From contig JAFDYT010000009.1 in assembly GCA_018266055.1 (NCBI GenBank), positions 1-64,000 on the forward strand: a stretch of DNA of 64,000 bases. Direction: 5' to 3'. Position 1 is the first letter of the stretch. Every line of letters begins with the position of its first letter. Shown here piece by piece: positions 27,234-36,184 of the stretch. Below the pieces are notes generated by a model that searched no databases, was not told the origin of the DNA, and worked only from the letters and a program-made list of their open reading frames with translations. Made by a program: the position numbers and the translations under genes. This stretch comes from Bacteroidota bacterium. Lineage in GTDB: Bacteria; Bacteroidota; Bacteroidia; Cytophagales; Cyclobacteriaceae.

Positions 27234-29209
27234 TATTTCAGCAACTCTTCAATTTTTGCCTTGAGCCGTCCTTTCGGTAAGAAATTGCTTTCGAGTGTGG
27301 GAGCAAAAGGAATGGCGGTGTCCAGTGAAGCCACGCGCATTACGGGCGCATCGAGATGCGCAAAACAATTTTCGCTGATCCAGGCGGCAATCTCTCCGCC
27401 AATTCCACCCGTGAGGGTATCTTCATGAAGAATCAACACGCGGTTGGTTTTTTTCACGGTCTGTTCCACCGCGTCTTTGTCCCACGGCAGCAGCGTGCGC
27501 AAGTCGAGCACATCGGCCTTCACGTCGGGCATTGAATCCAGAATTTCTTTGGCCCAATGCACGCCCATGCCATAGGTGATAATGGAAAGGTCGCTTCCTT
27601 CGTATACCAGCGTAGCCTTCCCGATTTCTACCGTATAGTAATCATCAGGAATAAAATCTTTTACTGAGCGGTAGAGCAGTTTATGTTCGAAATACAAATA
27701 AGGATTCGGGTCTTCCAATGCTGCGCACAGCAATCCTTTAGCGTCGTAGGGATTAGAGGGATAAACAATTTTCAAACCCGGCGTATGAAAAAACCAGGCT
27801 TCGTTGCTTTGCGAATGGAATGGACCGGCGGCTGTACCAGCACCGGTAGGCATGCGCACTACCACGTCGGCCGACTGGCCCCAACGCCAATGCGTCTTGG
27901 CAAGGTTGTTTACGATCTGGTTGAATCCTTCGGTAACAAAATCGGCAAACTGCATTTCAACCATGGCCTTCATTCCCTTGATAGAAAGGCCGAGGCCGGT
28001 GCCCACAATGGCCGACTCGCACAGCGGAGTGTTGCGCACGCGGTCTTTGCCAAACTGTTTTACAAATCCGTCGGTAATTTTAAATACGCCGCCATAGTCG
28101 GCAATGTCTTGTCCCATCAACACCAGGTTGTCGTGCTTCTCCATACTTTGGCGCAGACCATCGCTGATGGCGTCGATGAAACGCTTCTCCGATTTTTTTT
28201 CTGTCACAGGCTCAACAACCTGTTGTGTAAATGGCGCATACACGTCATTCAGTTCGAGCTCGGTGCTCGCCACCGGATGTGTTTCTTCAAAAGCAATGGC
28301 AAGACCTTCTTCTATTTCTTTTTTGATTTTTTTCCGCAAGGAGTCGATCGACTTTTGGTCGATAACTTTTTCCTTCAGCAAAAATTGTTCGTAGTTGTCG
28401 AGCGGATCTTTCTGCGCCCATTCATCCATCAGTTCTTTGGGGACATACTTTGTGCCGCTGGCTTCTTCGTGTCCGCGCATGCGGAAGGTGATGCACTCCA
28501 ATAAAATCGGACGCGGTTTTTTGCGCATGCTTTCGGCAAGGGCTTTTACTGTGTCATACACTTCGAGCACATTGTTGCCATCCACCTTCACTCCTTCGAT
28601 GCCATAGCCGATGGCTTTGTCAATAAAATTTTTGCACCGAAACTGTTCGTTGCTTGGCGTCGACAGTCCATAGCCGTTGTTTTCAATTACAAAAATTACC
28701 GGCAAGTCCCACACAGCTGCCACATTAAGGCCTTCGTGAAAGTCGCCCTGGCTGGTGCCACCGTCGCCGTTAAAAACCACTGTGACTTTATTTTCTTTTT
28801 TAAGTTTGGAAGCGAGTGCGATGCCATCGGCCACACCATTTTGCGGGCCCAGATGCGAGATCATACCCACGATGCTGTGTTCGTTGGTGCCGAAGTGAAA
28901 GGAACGATCGCGGCCTTTGGTGTAACCACTCAACGTGCCTTGCCATTGTGCAAATAACTTTTCGAAAGGGAGCTTGCGGCCTGTGAATACACCAAGGTTT
29001 CGGTGCATCGGCAGAATGTATTCGTCAGTTTCAAGTGCTGCGGTGATGCCCACGGAAATGGCTTCCTGACCAATGCCGCTAAACCATTTGCTGATTTTGT
29101 TCTGCCGCAGCAGGATCAGCATTTTTTCTTCGATCAACCGTGGACGAAGCAGCGATTCATAAAGGTGAACCAATGTTTCGTCAGCATATTTTTTTCGGGA
29201 GAATTTCAT
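27230..29209 (-). CDS. 2-oxoacid dehydrogenase E1, fused alpha and beta subunits
   Basis: 659 residues. The alpha half (about 1-330) has the thiamine diphosphate motif GDGGTSQGDFHEG followed by ENNGYGLSTP; the beta half (about 340-659) has GQDIADYGGVFKIT and the transketolase C-terminal domain. Decarboxylates a 2-oxoacid (branched-chain or pyruvate) and loads lipoamide on E2. Fused E1 chains are common in Bacteroidota. No E2 gene is adjacent; lpdA is elsewhere in the window. Branched-chain specificity is the usual annotation but not proven. Confidence 0.93.
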   Translation of the reverse strand: MKFSRKKYADETLVHLYESLLRPRLIEEKMLILLRQNKISKWFSGIGQEAISVGITAALETDEYILPMHRNLGVFTGRKLPFEKLFAQWQGTLSGYTKGRDRSFHFGTNEHSIVGMISHLGPQNGVADGIALASKLKKENKVTVVFNGDGGTSQGDFHEGLNVAAVWDLPVIFVIENNGYGLSTPSNEQFRCKNFIDKAIGYGIEGVKVDGNNVLEVYDTVKALAESMRKKPRPILLECITFRMRGHEEASGTKYVPKELMDEWAQKDPLDNYEQFLLKEKVIDQKSIDSLRKKIKKEIEEGLAIAFEETHPVASTELELNDVYAPFTQQVVEPVTEKKSEKRFIDAISDGLRQSMEKHDNLVLMGQDIADYGGVFKITDGFVKQFGKDRVRNTPLCESAIVGTGLGLSIKGMKAMVEMQFADFVTEGFNQIVNNLAKTHWRWGQSADVVVRMPTGAGTAAGPFHSQSNEAWFFHTPGLKIVYPSNPYDAKGLLCAALEDPNPYLYFEHKLLYRSVKDFIPDDYYTVEIGKATLVYEGSDLSIITYGMGVHWAKEILDSMPDVKADVLDLRTLLPWDKDAVEQTVKKTNRVLILHEDTLTGGIGGEIAAWISENCFAHLDAPVMRVASLDTAIPFAPTLESNFLPKGRLKAKIEELLKY

Positions 29210-29227
29210 ACAGTCTTGAAAACTGTA
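29209..29227. promoter_or_regulatory. Inverted repeat at the E1 gene start, possible operator or hairpin
   Basis: TACAGTCTTGAAAACTGTA: 6-bp arms with a 7-nt spacer. On the minus strand it lies between a -7-like box TAACTTTA (29226-29233) and the ATG, touching both. It could bind a regulator or hide the start codon. Confidence 0.35.
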
Positions 29228-29270
29228 AAGTTACGCGGAGTTTTCCTCTGTTGATGTTTTTTTCAGAGAA

Positions 29271-30272
29271 TTAGCCGCCCATCGCCATTTCCAAATCCGG
29301 TTTGCTTTCGTCGGTGAGTTTTACTTTGCCACGCTCGTTGCGAACGGTACGCGAATACAGGGAGATATTTTTATCAAACAGAAACCGGAAAAAGAGTTTC
29401 GTCCACGAAGTGTGGTATTTCAGCGAATCATAAAATGTTGGCGCACTCCTTTTAAGCGCTGGTAATTTATTCCAGGGAATAGAAGGGAAATCATGGTGCT
29501 CGTTGTGAAAGCCCACGTTGAAGGCTACGGTGTTCAAGCCACCGTAGTAACTGTACGTTTCCTGGTTTTCGTCGAGCGTCAGGTAATGTTCTTGTATCCA
29601 GCGTGCGCCCAGCGGATGTAAGCCCACGGAAAAGAAAAAGCTGACAAGCATAAAAATCAGCGCCTGCGGTCCGAAGAAAATCCAGATGGCAGCATCAAAA
29701 GCTATTTGAATGATCCAGTTGGTGATAATCCACCCGTCTACCGGTTTTATTTCTTTAAGTCTGAAGGTACGTATCACCTGAAACACCGGAAAAAACAAAA
29801 GCCAGATCATCTTGCCGATGACTGAATTGTTGATCAGCTTGGCCTCCCACAAATCGGGCAGGTCTGCATCCAGTTCGGGCACACCCTGAAAAGAGTGATG
29901 TTTGATGTGGTATCGTTCAAAAGAAATTGCCGAAGGGAAAACATGAGGCAGGTTGGAGATAATTGCCGCCAATCGGTTGAGCGATTTGTTTTTGAATAAC
30001 AAATGATGTGAGCACTCGTGGATCATGACAAACAAAGCGTGATTAAAAAAAGCACCTACGCCATACGCCAGCAGCAACATTACCCACCAGGCCGAGTCTT
30101 TGATGAGGTAGGCCATCGCGATCATCCCGCCAACCAGTCCAAGAATGGCAAAAATCGTCATCGGGTTTCTGCCCATCAGGGTCTTTACGTTCGGATATTG
30201 CTTCAGGATTTGCAGGGTCCGGATGCGGTGAGGCTCTGGCTGTGCCGAAAAATGGAAGGTATTCGTGCTCAT
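29271..30272 (-). CDS. Fatty acid desaturase resembling sphingolipid delta-4 desaturase (DES1)
   Basis: 333 residues from the ATG after which the family N-terminus begins; an upstream start would add 20 residues. Three histidine boxes for the di-iron centre: HECSHH (85-90), HIKHH (122-126) and HNEHH (256-260), among four or more membrane helices. Beyond the boxes it shares DES1 features from memory of the human protein: QP-H-R--IL--YP near the start, NLP--P-AISF-RYH, SVGLHP, EHY then ETYSYYG-LN, FNVG-HNEHHDFP-IP, and a final ISLYSR. Substrate may be a sphingoid base or ceramide, or another long-chain lipid. Confidence 0.9.
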   Translation of the reverse strand: MSTNTFHFSAQPEPHRIRTLQILKQYPNVKTLMGRNPMTIFAILGLVGGMIAMAYLIKDSAWWVMLLLAYGVGAFFNHALFVMIHECSHHLLFKNKSLNRLAAIISNLPHVFPSAISFERYHIKHHSFQGVPELDADLPDLWEAKLINNSVIGKMIWLLFFPVFQVIRTFRLKEIKPVDGWIITNWIIQIAFDAAIWIFFGPQALIFMLVSFFFSVGLHPLGARWIQEHYLTLDENQETYSYYGGLNTVAFNVGFHNEHHDFPSIPWNKLPALKRSAPTFYDSLKYHTSWTKLFFRFLFDKNISLYSRTVRNERGKVKLTDESKPDLEMAMGG

Positions 30273-30342
30273 AAGTGTGCGAAGTTTTGCAATAAAAATG
30301 GAAAGGCAAAACTTTCGGGCCATGAAATCCAAAAAGTCAGAC

Positions 30343-30350
30343 TATTTTTG
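30343..30350 (+). promoter_or_regulatory. -7 box of the M16 peptidase gene
   Basis: TATTTTTG, a perfect TAnnTTTG, ends 8 nt before the ATG, which leaves almost no untranslated leader. Confidence 0.5.
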
Positions 30351-30358
30351 AAGCCGCT

Positions 30359-31618
30359 ATGATTTTGTTTAACGAATTTGTTTTAGACAACGGCCTGCGC
30401 GTGATTGTCCATGAAGATCACTCCGTGCAGATCGCCGTCATGAATATTTTGTACGACGTCGGTTCGCGCGATGAAAATCCGGAGAAGACAGGCTTTGCTC
30501 ATTTGTTTGAGCACTTGATGTTTGGCGGATCCATCAATATTCCCAGCTACGACGAGCCGCTGCAAAACGTAGGCGGCGAAAACAACGCTTTCACCAACAC
30601 CGACATCACCAATTATTACCTGACCGTTCCATCGGCCAACCTGGAGACAGGCTTTTGGCTGGAGAGCGACCGCATGCTGAGTCTGTCTTTTGACCCCAAA
30701 GCTCTTGAAGTGCAGCGCAAAGTAGTGATTGAAGAATTCAAGCAACGTTATTTAAACCAGCCTTACAGCGATGTGTGGCTGAAGCTCCGGCCGCTCGCTT
30801 ACCAACATCATCCGTATCAATGGGCTACCATCGGCAAAGAAGTTTCGCACATCGAAAACGCCACGATGGAAGACGTGAAAGATTTTTTCTTTTCTCATTA
30901 CGCACCCAACAACGCTGTGCTTGTGGTAGCCGGTAATGTTACGCTGGATCACGTGAAGCAACTTTCAGAAAAATGGTTTGGGCCAATCCCGTCAAGATCT
31001 ATTAAAAAAAGAAACTTACCTGCGGAACTTCGCCAACACAGCAAACGCACGCTGACTACGGAAGCAAACGTTCCGGCCAACGCGATGTATAAAACATTTC
31101 ACATGCCGGGTCGCTTTCACGCCGACTACTACGCCTGCGATTTGCTCAGCGACATTTTAAGCCGTGGCGAGTCGAGCCGATTGTATCAGGCGCTGGTGAA
31201 AGACAAAGAAATTTTTACATCCATCTCTTCGTTTGTCATGGGCTCTGTGGATCCTGGTCTTCTTGTGGTGAGCGGGCGCCTGCATCAGGGCGTAGATCTG
31301 CTCGAAGCGGAGAAGGAAGTGGATACAATCTTACAAAAAATAATCTCCGACGGTGTGACTGAAGACGAATTGCAAAAGGTTAAAAACCAATCGGAAGCAA
31401 GTCTGGAATTTGGCGAAGTAGAAGTCATCAACCGGGCGATGAATCTGGCGTTCGCTTCCCTTAGCGGGGATGCCAACCTCGTAAATCGTGAAGTGGAAAA
31501 CATTGAGCGAGTCACTACGGCCGACGTGCAGCGCGTAGCCTCACAAATGCTTGTAGAAGAAAATTCAAGCACGCTCTATTACAAGAGCGCTACCCCAAAA
31601 GCGGGAGCGCAAAAGTAA
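30359..31618 (+). CDS. M16-family zinc peptidase
   Basis: 419 residues. The inverted zinc motif HLFEH (His48, Glu51, His52) identifies the pitrilysin/insulinase family; both M16 halves are present. No signal peptide, so it is probably cytoplasmic or membrane-associated. M16 peptidases often work in pairs with an inactive partner; none is next to it. Its last 29 nt overlap the end of the convergent histidine kinase gene. Confidence 0.92.
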   Translation: MILFNEFVLDNGLRVIVHEDHSVQIAVMNILYDVGSRDENPEKTGFAHLFEHLMFGGSINIPSYDEPLQNVGGENNAFTNTDITNYYLTVPSANLETGFWLESDRMLSLSFDPKALEVQRKVVIEEFKQRYLNQPYSDVWLKLRPLAYQHHPYQWATIGKEVSHIENATMEDVKDFFFSHYAPNNAVLVVAGNVTLDHVKQLSEKWFGPIPSRSIKKRNLPAELRQHSKRTLTTEANVPANAMYKTFHMPGRFHADYYACDLLSDILSRGESSRLYQALVKDKEIFTSISSFVMGSVDPGLLVVSGRLHQGVDLLEAEKEVDTILQKIISDGVTEDELQKVKNQSEASLEFGEVEVINRAMNLAFASLSGDANLVNREVENIERVTTADVQRVASQMLVEENSSTLYYKSATPKAGAQK

Positions 31619-33287
31619 ACGTCGATCCCTTGCCGGCTTCAGAATGAACCGAAATATCGCCGCCCAATTTGTCGAGAGTTTCTTTTACAATATAAAGACC
31701 CAAACCTGAGCCTTCCGAGTTTTCGGATGCCCGATAAAACATATCGAAGATGCGATGGTGATGTTCGCGGCTGATGCCACGGCCATTATCTTCAATACTA
31801 ATCAGCACTTTGCCCGCACTTTGATAGGCCGTAATGCGGATGAACGGATCGTCTGCATCGTCGCGGTGATACTTATAGGCATTTGAAATCAGATTGTTCA
31901 AAATGACTTTCACGCGGCTGGGATCGGTAGTGATGAAAAGCTCTGATTCAATGTCAACGACTATGTTCATTTTGGAATTAATCCTTGAATAGCCTAGGTT
32001 CTCAACCACCTCACGCACAAGGCCAGGCAATGAAATTTGGGTGAGTGCCAACTCCAGTCGACTGTTGCGAGAGTAATCCGTCACCTCCTTGATAAAACCT
32101 TCCATGACATGAATTCGATCTTTCATCATGCTGGTGTACAGCCGAAGTTCATCCAGCTGATTGGTTTTTTCGGAAAGGTGAATCAAGCCGAGCAACGAGC
32201 TCAGCGGCGCGCGCATGTCGTGTGAGGCACTGTATACAAAGCGATCGAGCTCTTCATTCGTTTTGGCTAGTTCGTTGTTCTTGATGATAATTTCCTTCTC
32301 GGTTTTTTTACGACCATCAATATCAATCAATGACCCGATCACGTGGGTAGCGTTGCCGTTGCTATCGGCCTTAACAATGCCGCTATCCAAAAACCATTTG
32401 TACTCACCCGACTTAGTGCATAAGCGCGTCTCGCCCTGATACGGCTGCAGGTTTTTCAGCACTTGATCAATGCGCTGTGAGGTGCGGTCACGGTCTTCAG
32501 GATGTATGATCGACACAAAGAATTCTATGGAAACAGCATTCAACTCTTGCTCCTCATAACCAAGCAGTTCCTTCCAGTAGGAGCTTACGTAGACTGAATT
32601 ATCCTTCAGGCTCCACTCATATACTCCCGCGCGAGTTCCTTTCACCGCCAATTCAAATCGTTCTTTGCTGTCTTTCAGTTCCTGTGTGGTTTGAAGCAAC
32701 TGCTTCTGATTTTCTTCCAACACCTTTTCTGAATGATGATTTTCGAGAATGAGGAAATACACAATGAAAGCACACGTCAGGTTGCCTACAATAAAGCTGG
32801 CCACAAAGCTGATCTTCAAACCCATCGGGTCAAGTCGCGGCGGCGGAACCAAATGGTAATCGTAAAGAAACGCGATGACTCCAAGCACCACGGAAAGTGC
32901 TACAAACGCAAGGCCCCACCCACGCTGATAGTATCCAAATAAAATCAACCCTGCTAATCCAGTACCGATAAAATAAAAGAAGAGGCCGTCCATTGGGCTA
33001 TCGGCATCGGCAAAAATAAATACGATGAAGTTGGAGAATATGATCATCAGCGAGTTCGACAGAGAATAGTAACGAAGTCGGTTGATCACCACTCCAACCA
33101 CGGCCACCACAATCATCAGCAAATACCAAGGAATAAAATAGTAGACGCCATTGCTGCTGTCGAGCGCGATATAAAACAGCGCGATAAAAAATAAGATGAA
33201 GTTGAAGTACCCGCGCAACAGGGCATACTTATACGTTTTCCTGTCGGTTATAAACTCCTTGCCAACGATAAGTTCACGAACGTTCAT
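31590..33287 (-). CDS. Membrane histidine kinase with PAS domain
   Basis: 565 residues from ATG (a TTG lies one codon upstream). About six membrane helices (residues 25-182), a short coiled coil, a PAS/PAC domain (about 210-328; AGVYEWSLKDNSVYVSSYW), then HisKA with His356 in SASHDMRAPL and a HATPase_c domain (NLISNAYKYH, DNGRGI, GSGLGLYIVKETL). No response regulator is adjacent, so it is an orphan kinase. It overlaps the convergent M16 gene by 29 nt. Confidence 0.92.
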   Translation of the reverse strand: MNVRELIVGKEFITDRKTYKYALLRGYFNFILFFIALFYIALDSSNGVYYFIPWYLLMIVVAVVGVVINRLRYYSLSNSLMIIFSNFIVFIFADADSPMDGLFFYFIGTGLAGLILFGYYQRGWGLAFVALSVVLGVIAFLYDYHLVPPPRLDPMGLKISFVASFIVGNLTCAFIVYFLILENHHSEKVLEENQKQLLQTTQELKDSKERFELAVKGTRAGVYEWSLKDNSVYVSSYWKELLGYEEQELNAVSIEFFVSIIHPEDRDRTSQRIDQVLKNLQPYQGETRLCTKSGEYKWFLDSGIVKADSNGNATHVIGSLIDIDGRKKTEKEIIIKNNELAKTNEELDRFVYSASHDMRAPLSSLLGLIHLSEKTNQLDELRLYTSMMKDRIHVMEGFIKEVTDYSRNSRLELALTQISLPGLVREVVENLGYSRINSKMNIVVDIESELFITTDPSRVKVILNNLISNAYKYHRDDADDPFIRITAYQSAGKVLISIEDNGRGISREHHHRIFDMFYRASENSEGSGLGLYIVKETLDKLGGDISVHSEAGKGSTFTFALPLLG

Positions 33288-33351
33288 CAATCAATAATAA
33301 CATTAATTCCATAAATTGGCCACGCAGAAGCAAAATTCTATTTATCACGGT

Positions 33352-33831
33352 ATGAAAATAAGAGTTGGGTTCGGATTCGATGTTCACCCGCTGGCAAGCG
33401 GTCGCGAATTTTGGTTGGGCGGCATTAAGCTTACTTCCGACAAAGGTGCTGTGGGCCATTCCGACGCCGATGTGCTCATTCATGCCCTCTGCGATGCCTT
33501 GCTGGGTGCCGCCAACCTGCGTGACATCGGGTTTCACTTTGCCAACACAGACGCGCGCTGGAAAGGCAAAGACAGCAAATTCTTTCTCGCTGAAGTGACC
33601 CAAATGCTTTCAGAAAAAGGATGGAAAATTGAAAATGTAGACTGCACCATCTGCCTTGAGCAACCAAAAGTAAATCCTCATATTCCTGAAATGAAAAAGA
33701 CATTGGCTCCGCTCATGAACATCGAAGAAGACGCCGTGTCCATCAAAGCGACCACCAACGAAAAGCTCGGCTACGTAGGTCGTGAGGATGGCGTAAACGC
33801 CTACGCCGTAGCACTCATTACAAAACAATAA
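33352..33831 (+). CDS. ispF: 2-C-methyl-D-erythritol 2,4-cyclodiphosphate synthase
   Basis: Fifth enzyme of the MEP isoprenoid pathway. 159 residues from the ATG giving MKIRVGFGFDVHPL; Asp10 and His12 are metal ligands, and GHSDADVLIHALCDALLGA is the conserved helix. An upstream in-frame TTG is not needed. The next gene starts with GTG immediately after its TAA. Confidence 0.96.
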   Translation: MKIRVGFGFDVHPLASGREFWLGGIKLTSDKGAVGHSDADVLIHALCDALLGAANLRDIGFHFANTDARWKGKDSKFFLAEVTQMLSEKGWKIENVDCTICLEQPKVNPHIPEMKKTLAPLMNIEEDAVSIKATTNEKLGYVGREDGVNAYAVALITKQ

Positions 33832-34515
33832 GTGAACAACCTGCAGATCATCTCCACCGAAGATGGATCTTCTTCCATTTTAAATCTTTCGCTCAACGAA
33901 ACCTATCACTCTACTCACGGCGCCTTACGCGAGTCTCAGCACGTGTTCATCGATCAAGGAGTCCAGCACTTTGTACAACTACACCAGCCTCAATGTCTTT
34001 CTGTTTTTGAAGTAGGCTTTGGCACGGGTCTCAATGCGTTGCTCGCTATTCAGTTTGCTCAATCGCATAAGATTGCGATGGAGTACACTACGCTAGAAGC
34101 TTTTCCCATAGACGAGGAGATCGTCAGCCAATTGAATTATCCAACACTCCTTGGCAGCGCTCCGGCTGATTCGTACTTTAAAAAAATTCATGAGGCCGAA
34201 TGGGATGCATTATATCCGGTAACGGAATATTTTTCTCTGCAAAAAATAAATGCCAGCCTTCACACTGTACTTCTCAAAGAATCCTCGTGCGACGTAGTTT
34301 TCTACGATGCCTTTGCTCCTTCCAAGCAACCTGAAATGTGGACAAAAGAAATTCTTGAAAAAATAGTGTTAACAATGAAGCCTGGTGCGCTGTTTACTAC
34401 CTACTGCGCCAAAGGCCAACTGAAGCGAGACCTGAAGTCGCTCGGGCTTAATGTTGAATCGTTGCCCGGCCCGCCGGGAAAAAGAGAGATGGTAAGAGCC
34501 ACAAAAGTTGGGTAA
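33832..34515 (+). CDS. mnmD: tRNA 5-methylaminomethyl-2-thiouridine methyltransferase
   Basis: 227 residues from a GTG that directly follows the ispF stop. SAM-binding motif FEVGFGTGLNALLA (about 60-73) and the family motif DVVFYDAFAPSKQPEMWT. Resembles the stand-alone MnmD domain (equivalent to the MnmC methyltransferase half) that completes mnm5s2U at the tRNA wobble position. No FAD-dependent half is fused. Confidence 0.9.
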   Translation: MNNLQIISTEDGSSSILNLSLNETYHSTHGALRESQHVFIDQGVQHFVQLHQPQCLSVFEVGFGTGLNALLAIQFAQSHKIAMEYTTLEAFPIDEEIVSQLNYPTLLGSAPADSYFKKIHEAEWDALYPVTEYFSLQKINASLHTVLLKESSCDVVFYDAFAPSKQPEMWTKEILEKIVLTMKPGALFTTYCAKGQLKRDLKSLGLNVESLPGPPGKREMVRATKVG

Positions 34516-34534
34516 ATTGGTAGTGAATTAAACC

Positions 34535-35236
34535 ATGGTCATCGCCAGGCTTGAAAAGGTTAGCAAAGAATATAAAGTGGGCGATCAGCGAATCGTAGCA
34601 CTTGAGCCCACCGATTTTGTGCTGAACACCAACCAACTTACGCTCATCATCGGGCCTTCGGGCTCGGGCAAAACCACGCTGCTCTCACTCATCGGTTGTG
34701 TGATTTATCCCAGCAGCGGCCAACTGGAAGTAGATGGCCAAAAAATCAACGGCATGGGTGAAAAGCAACTGGCCAACCTGCGCCTTCAAACGATTGGTTT
34801 TGTTTTTCAAAATTTCAATCTCATCGCACCGCTCAACGCCGAAGAAAACGTGAGGATACCACTGACGCTGCAAGGCGTGCAAAAAAAAGAGGCGCAGCAA
34901 CGCACCGATCACGCGTTGCAAATTGTATCCATGAGCGACAGAAAAAAAAGCCTGCCCAAACAACTCTCCGGCGGGCAACAGCAGCGCATCGCTATAGCGC
35001 GTGCGCTGGTGACAAATCCGAAAATTATTTTATGTGATGAACCGACCGCTTCACTCGACAGCCAAAGTCTTGTGGTGGTGATGAAAGAGCTGCGCGCGTT
35101 GGCCGACGAAGGCAAAGCGGTAGTGGTGGTAACGCACGACCCCCGGCTCAAGGAATATGCACACCGCATTGTAGAAGTAAATAATGGAATGGTGACGGAG
35201 GCCACAGGGTCTGTCCTTACCGCGCCGCAGCACTAA
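34535..35236 (+). CDS. ABC transporter ATP-binding protein (DevA/MacB-like)
   Basis: 233 residues with Walker A GPSGSGKTT (about 41-49), Q-loop FVFQNFNL, signature LSGGQQQR, Walker B KIILCDEPTASLD and switch histidine VVTHD. First gene of a four-gene exporter set followed by adaptor, permease and outer-membrane factor. Confidence 0.93.
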   Translation: MVIARLEKVSKEYKVGDQRIVALEPTDFVLNTNQLTLIIGPSGSGKTTLLSLIGCVIYPSSGQLEVDGQKINGMGEKQLANLRLQTIGFVFQNFNLIAPLNAEENVRIPLTLQGVQKKEAQQRTDHALQIVSMSDRKKSLPKQLSGGQQQRIAIARALVTNPKIILCDEPTASLDSQSLVVVMKELRALADEGKAVVVVTHDPRLKEYAHRIVEVNNGMVTEATGSVLTAPQH

Positions 35237-35248
35237 AGGAAATGAACT

Positions 35249-36181
35249 ATGAAAAAGCTGATTCTGATTTTAATTCTGGTTTTGATTTTTTCTTGTAAGA
35301 AGAAAGAATCTCCACCGCCGGATAAAACGAATGTCAATACCTCGCAACTTGAAGTAAAAGAAGTAGTAGGCATCGCCAACATTGAGCCGATGCAGCGCAT
35401 TGTTCAACTCTCGTCTGAGGCAAGCGGTGCGGTGACTGAACTAAAAGTAAACCTCAACGATCACGTACGAAAAGGCCAGCCACTTTTGTTGCTGGATGCC
35501 GCCGTAGAGGCTGCACAAGTTGCACAAGCGCAAAGCAAGATTCGCACGCAACAAGCGGTGATTCAAAGTCAACAATCCACCGTAGATGCGCTTCGGGTAA
35601 ATCTCGCCGATGCGAAAAATAAATTCGAACGCAACGAACGTCTCTTCAAGGCCAATGCCGTTACGCAACAGACCCGCGACGACAGTAAGTTTGCGTACGA
35701 CAATCTCACACTTCAGGTGAAGGCAGGTGAAGACAACATCGCCCAACAAAAAGCAAAGTTGAATGAACTACAGGCGGATTTGAATTATTATAAAACGCTG
35801 TTAAATCGCAAAACAATAACAGCGCCTACCGACGGAACGATTTTATCCATCGAAGTTAAAATTGGAAGTTATGTTGACTCTAAAACTTCAGTGGGCGATT
35901 TTGCGCCAAGCGGACCGCTGATCGCTGTGACGGAAATTGATGAACTTTTTGCCGACAAAGTTCAGGTCGGCCAGACAGCTTACATCCGTGCGCAAGGCGA
36001 CACTGTCGTTCAGTCCACCGGCAAGGTGATCCTGACCGCTCCGTATCTGAAAAAGAAATCACTCTTTTCTGACAATGCCAACAATCTTGAAGACCGGCGA
36101 GTGAGGGAAGTACGCGTACAACTCGACGACGAAAAAGTATTGATCGGCAGTCGCGTGGAATGTGTGATTAAACTTCGCTGA
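35249..36181 (+). CDS. Membrane-fusion (HlyD/DevB-like) adaptor lipoprotein
   Basis: 310 residues. Lipoprotein signal with Cys16 in LIFSCKKK. A lipoyl/barrel-sandwich domain (VTELKVNLNDHVRKGQPLLLL and TAPTDGTILSIEVKIG) is split by a long helical hairpin (about 90-180), as in periplasmic adaptors that join an inner-membrane ABC pump to TolC. Sits 12 nt after the ATPase gene and 3 nt before the permease gene. Confidence 0.9.
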   Translation: MKKLILILILVLIFSCKKKESPPPDKTNVNTSQLEVKEVVGIANIEPMQRIVQLSSEASGAVTELKVNLNDHVRKGQPLLLLDAAVEAAQVAQAQSKIRTQQAVIQSQQSTVDALRVNLADAKNKFERNERLFKANAVTQQTRDDSKFAYDNLTLQVKAGEDNIAQQKAKLNELQADLNYYKTLLNRKTITAPTDGTILSIEVKIGSYVDSKTSVGDFAPSGPLIAVTEIDELFADKVQVGQTAYIRAQGDTVVQSTGKVILTAPYLKKKSLFSDNANNLEDRRVREVRVQLDDEKVLIGSRVECVIKLR

Positions 36182-36184
36182 TGT

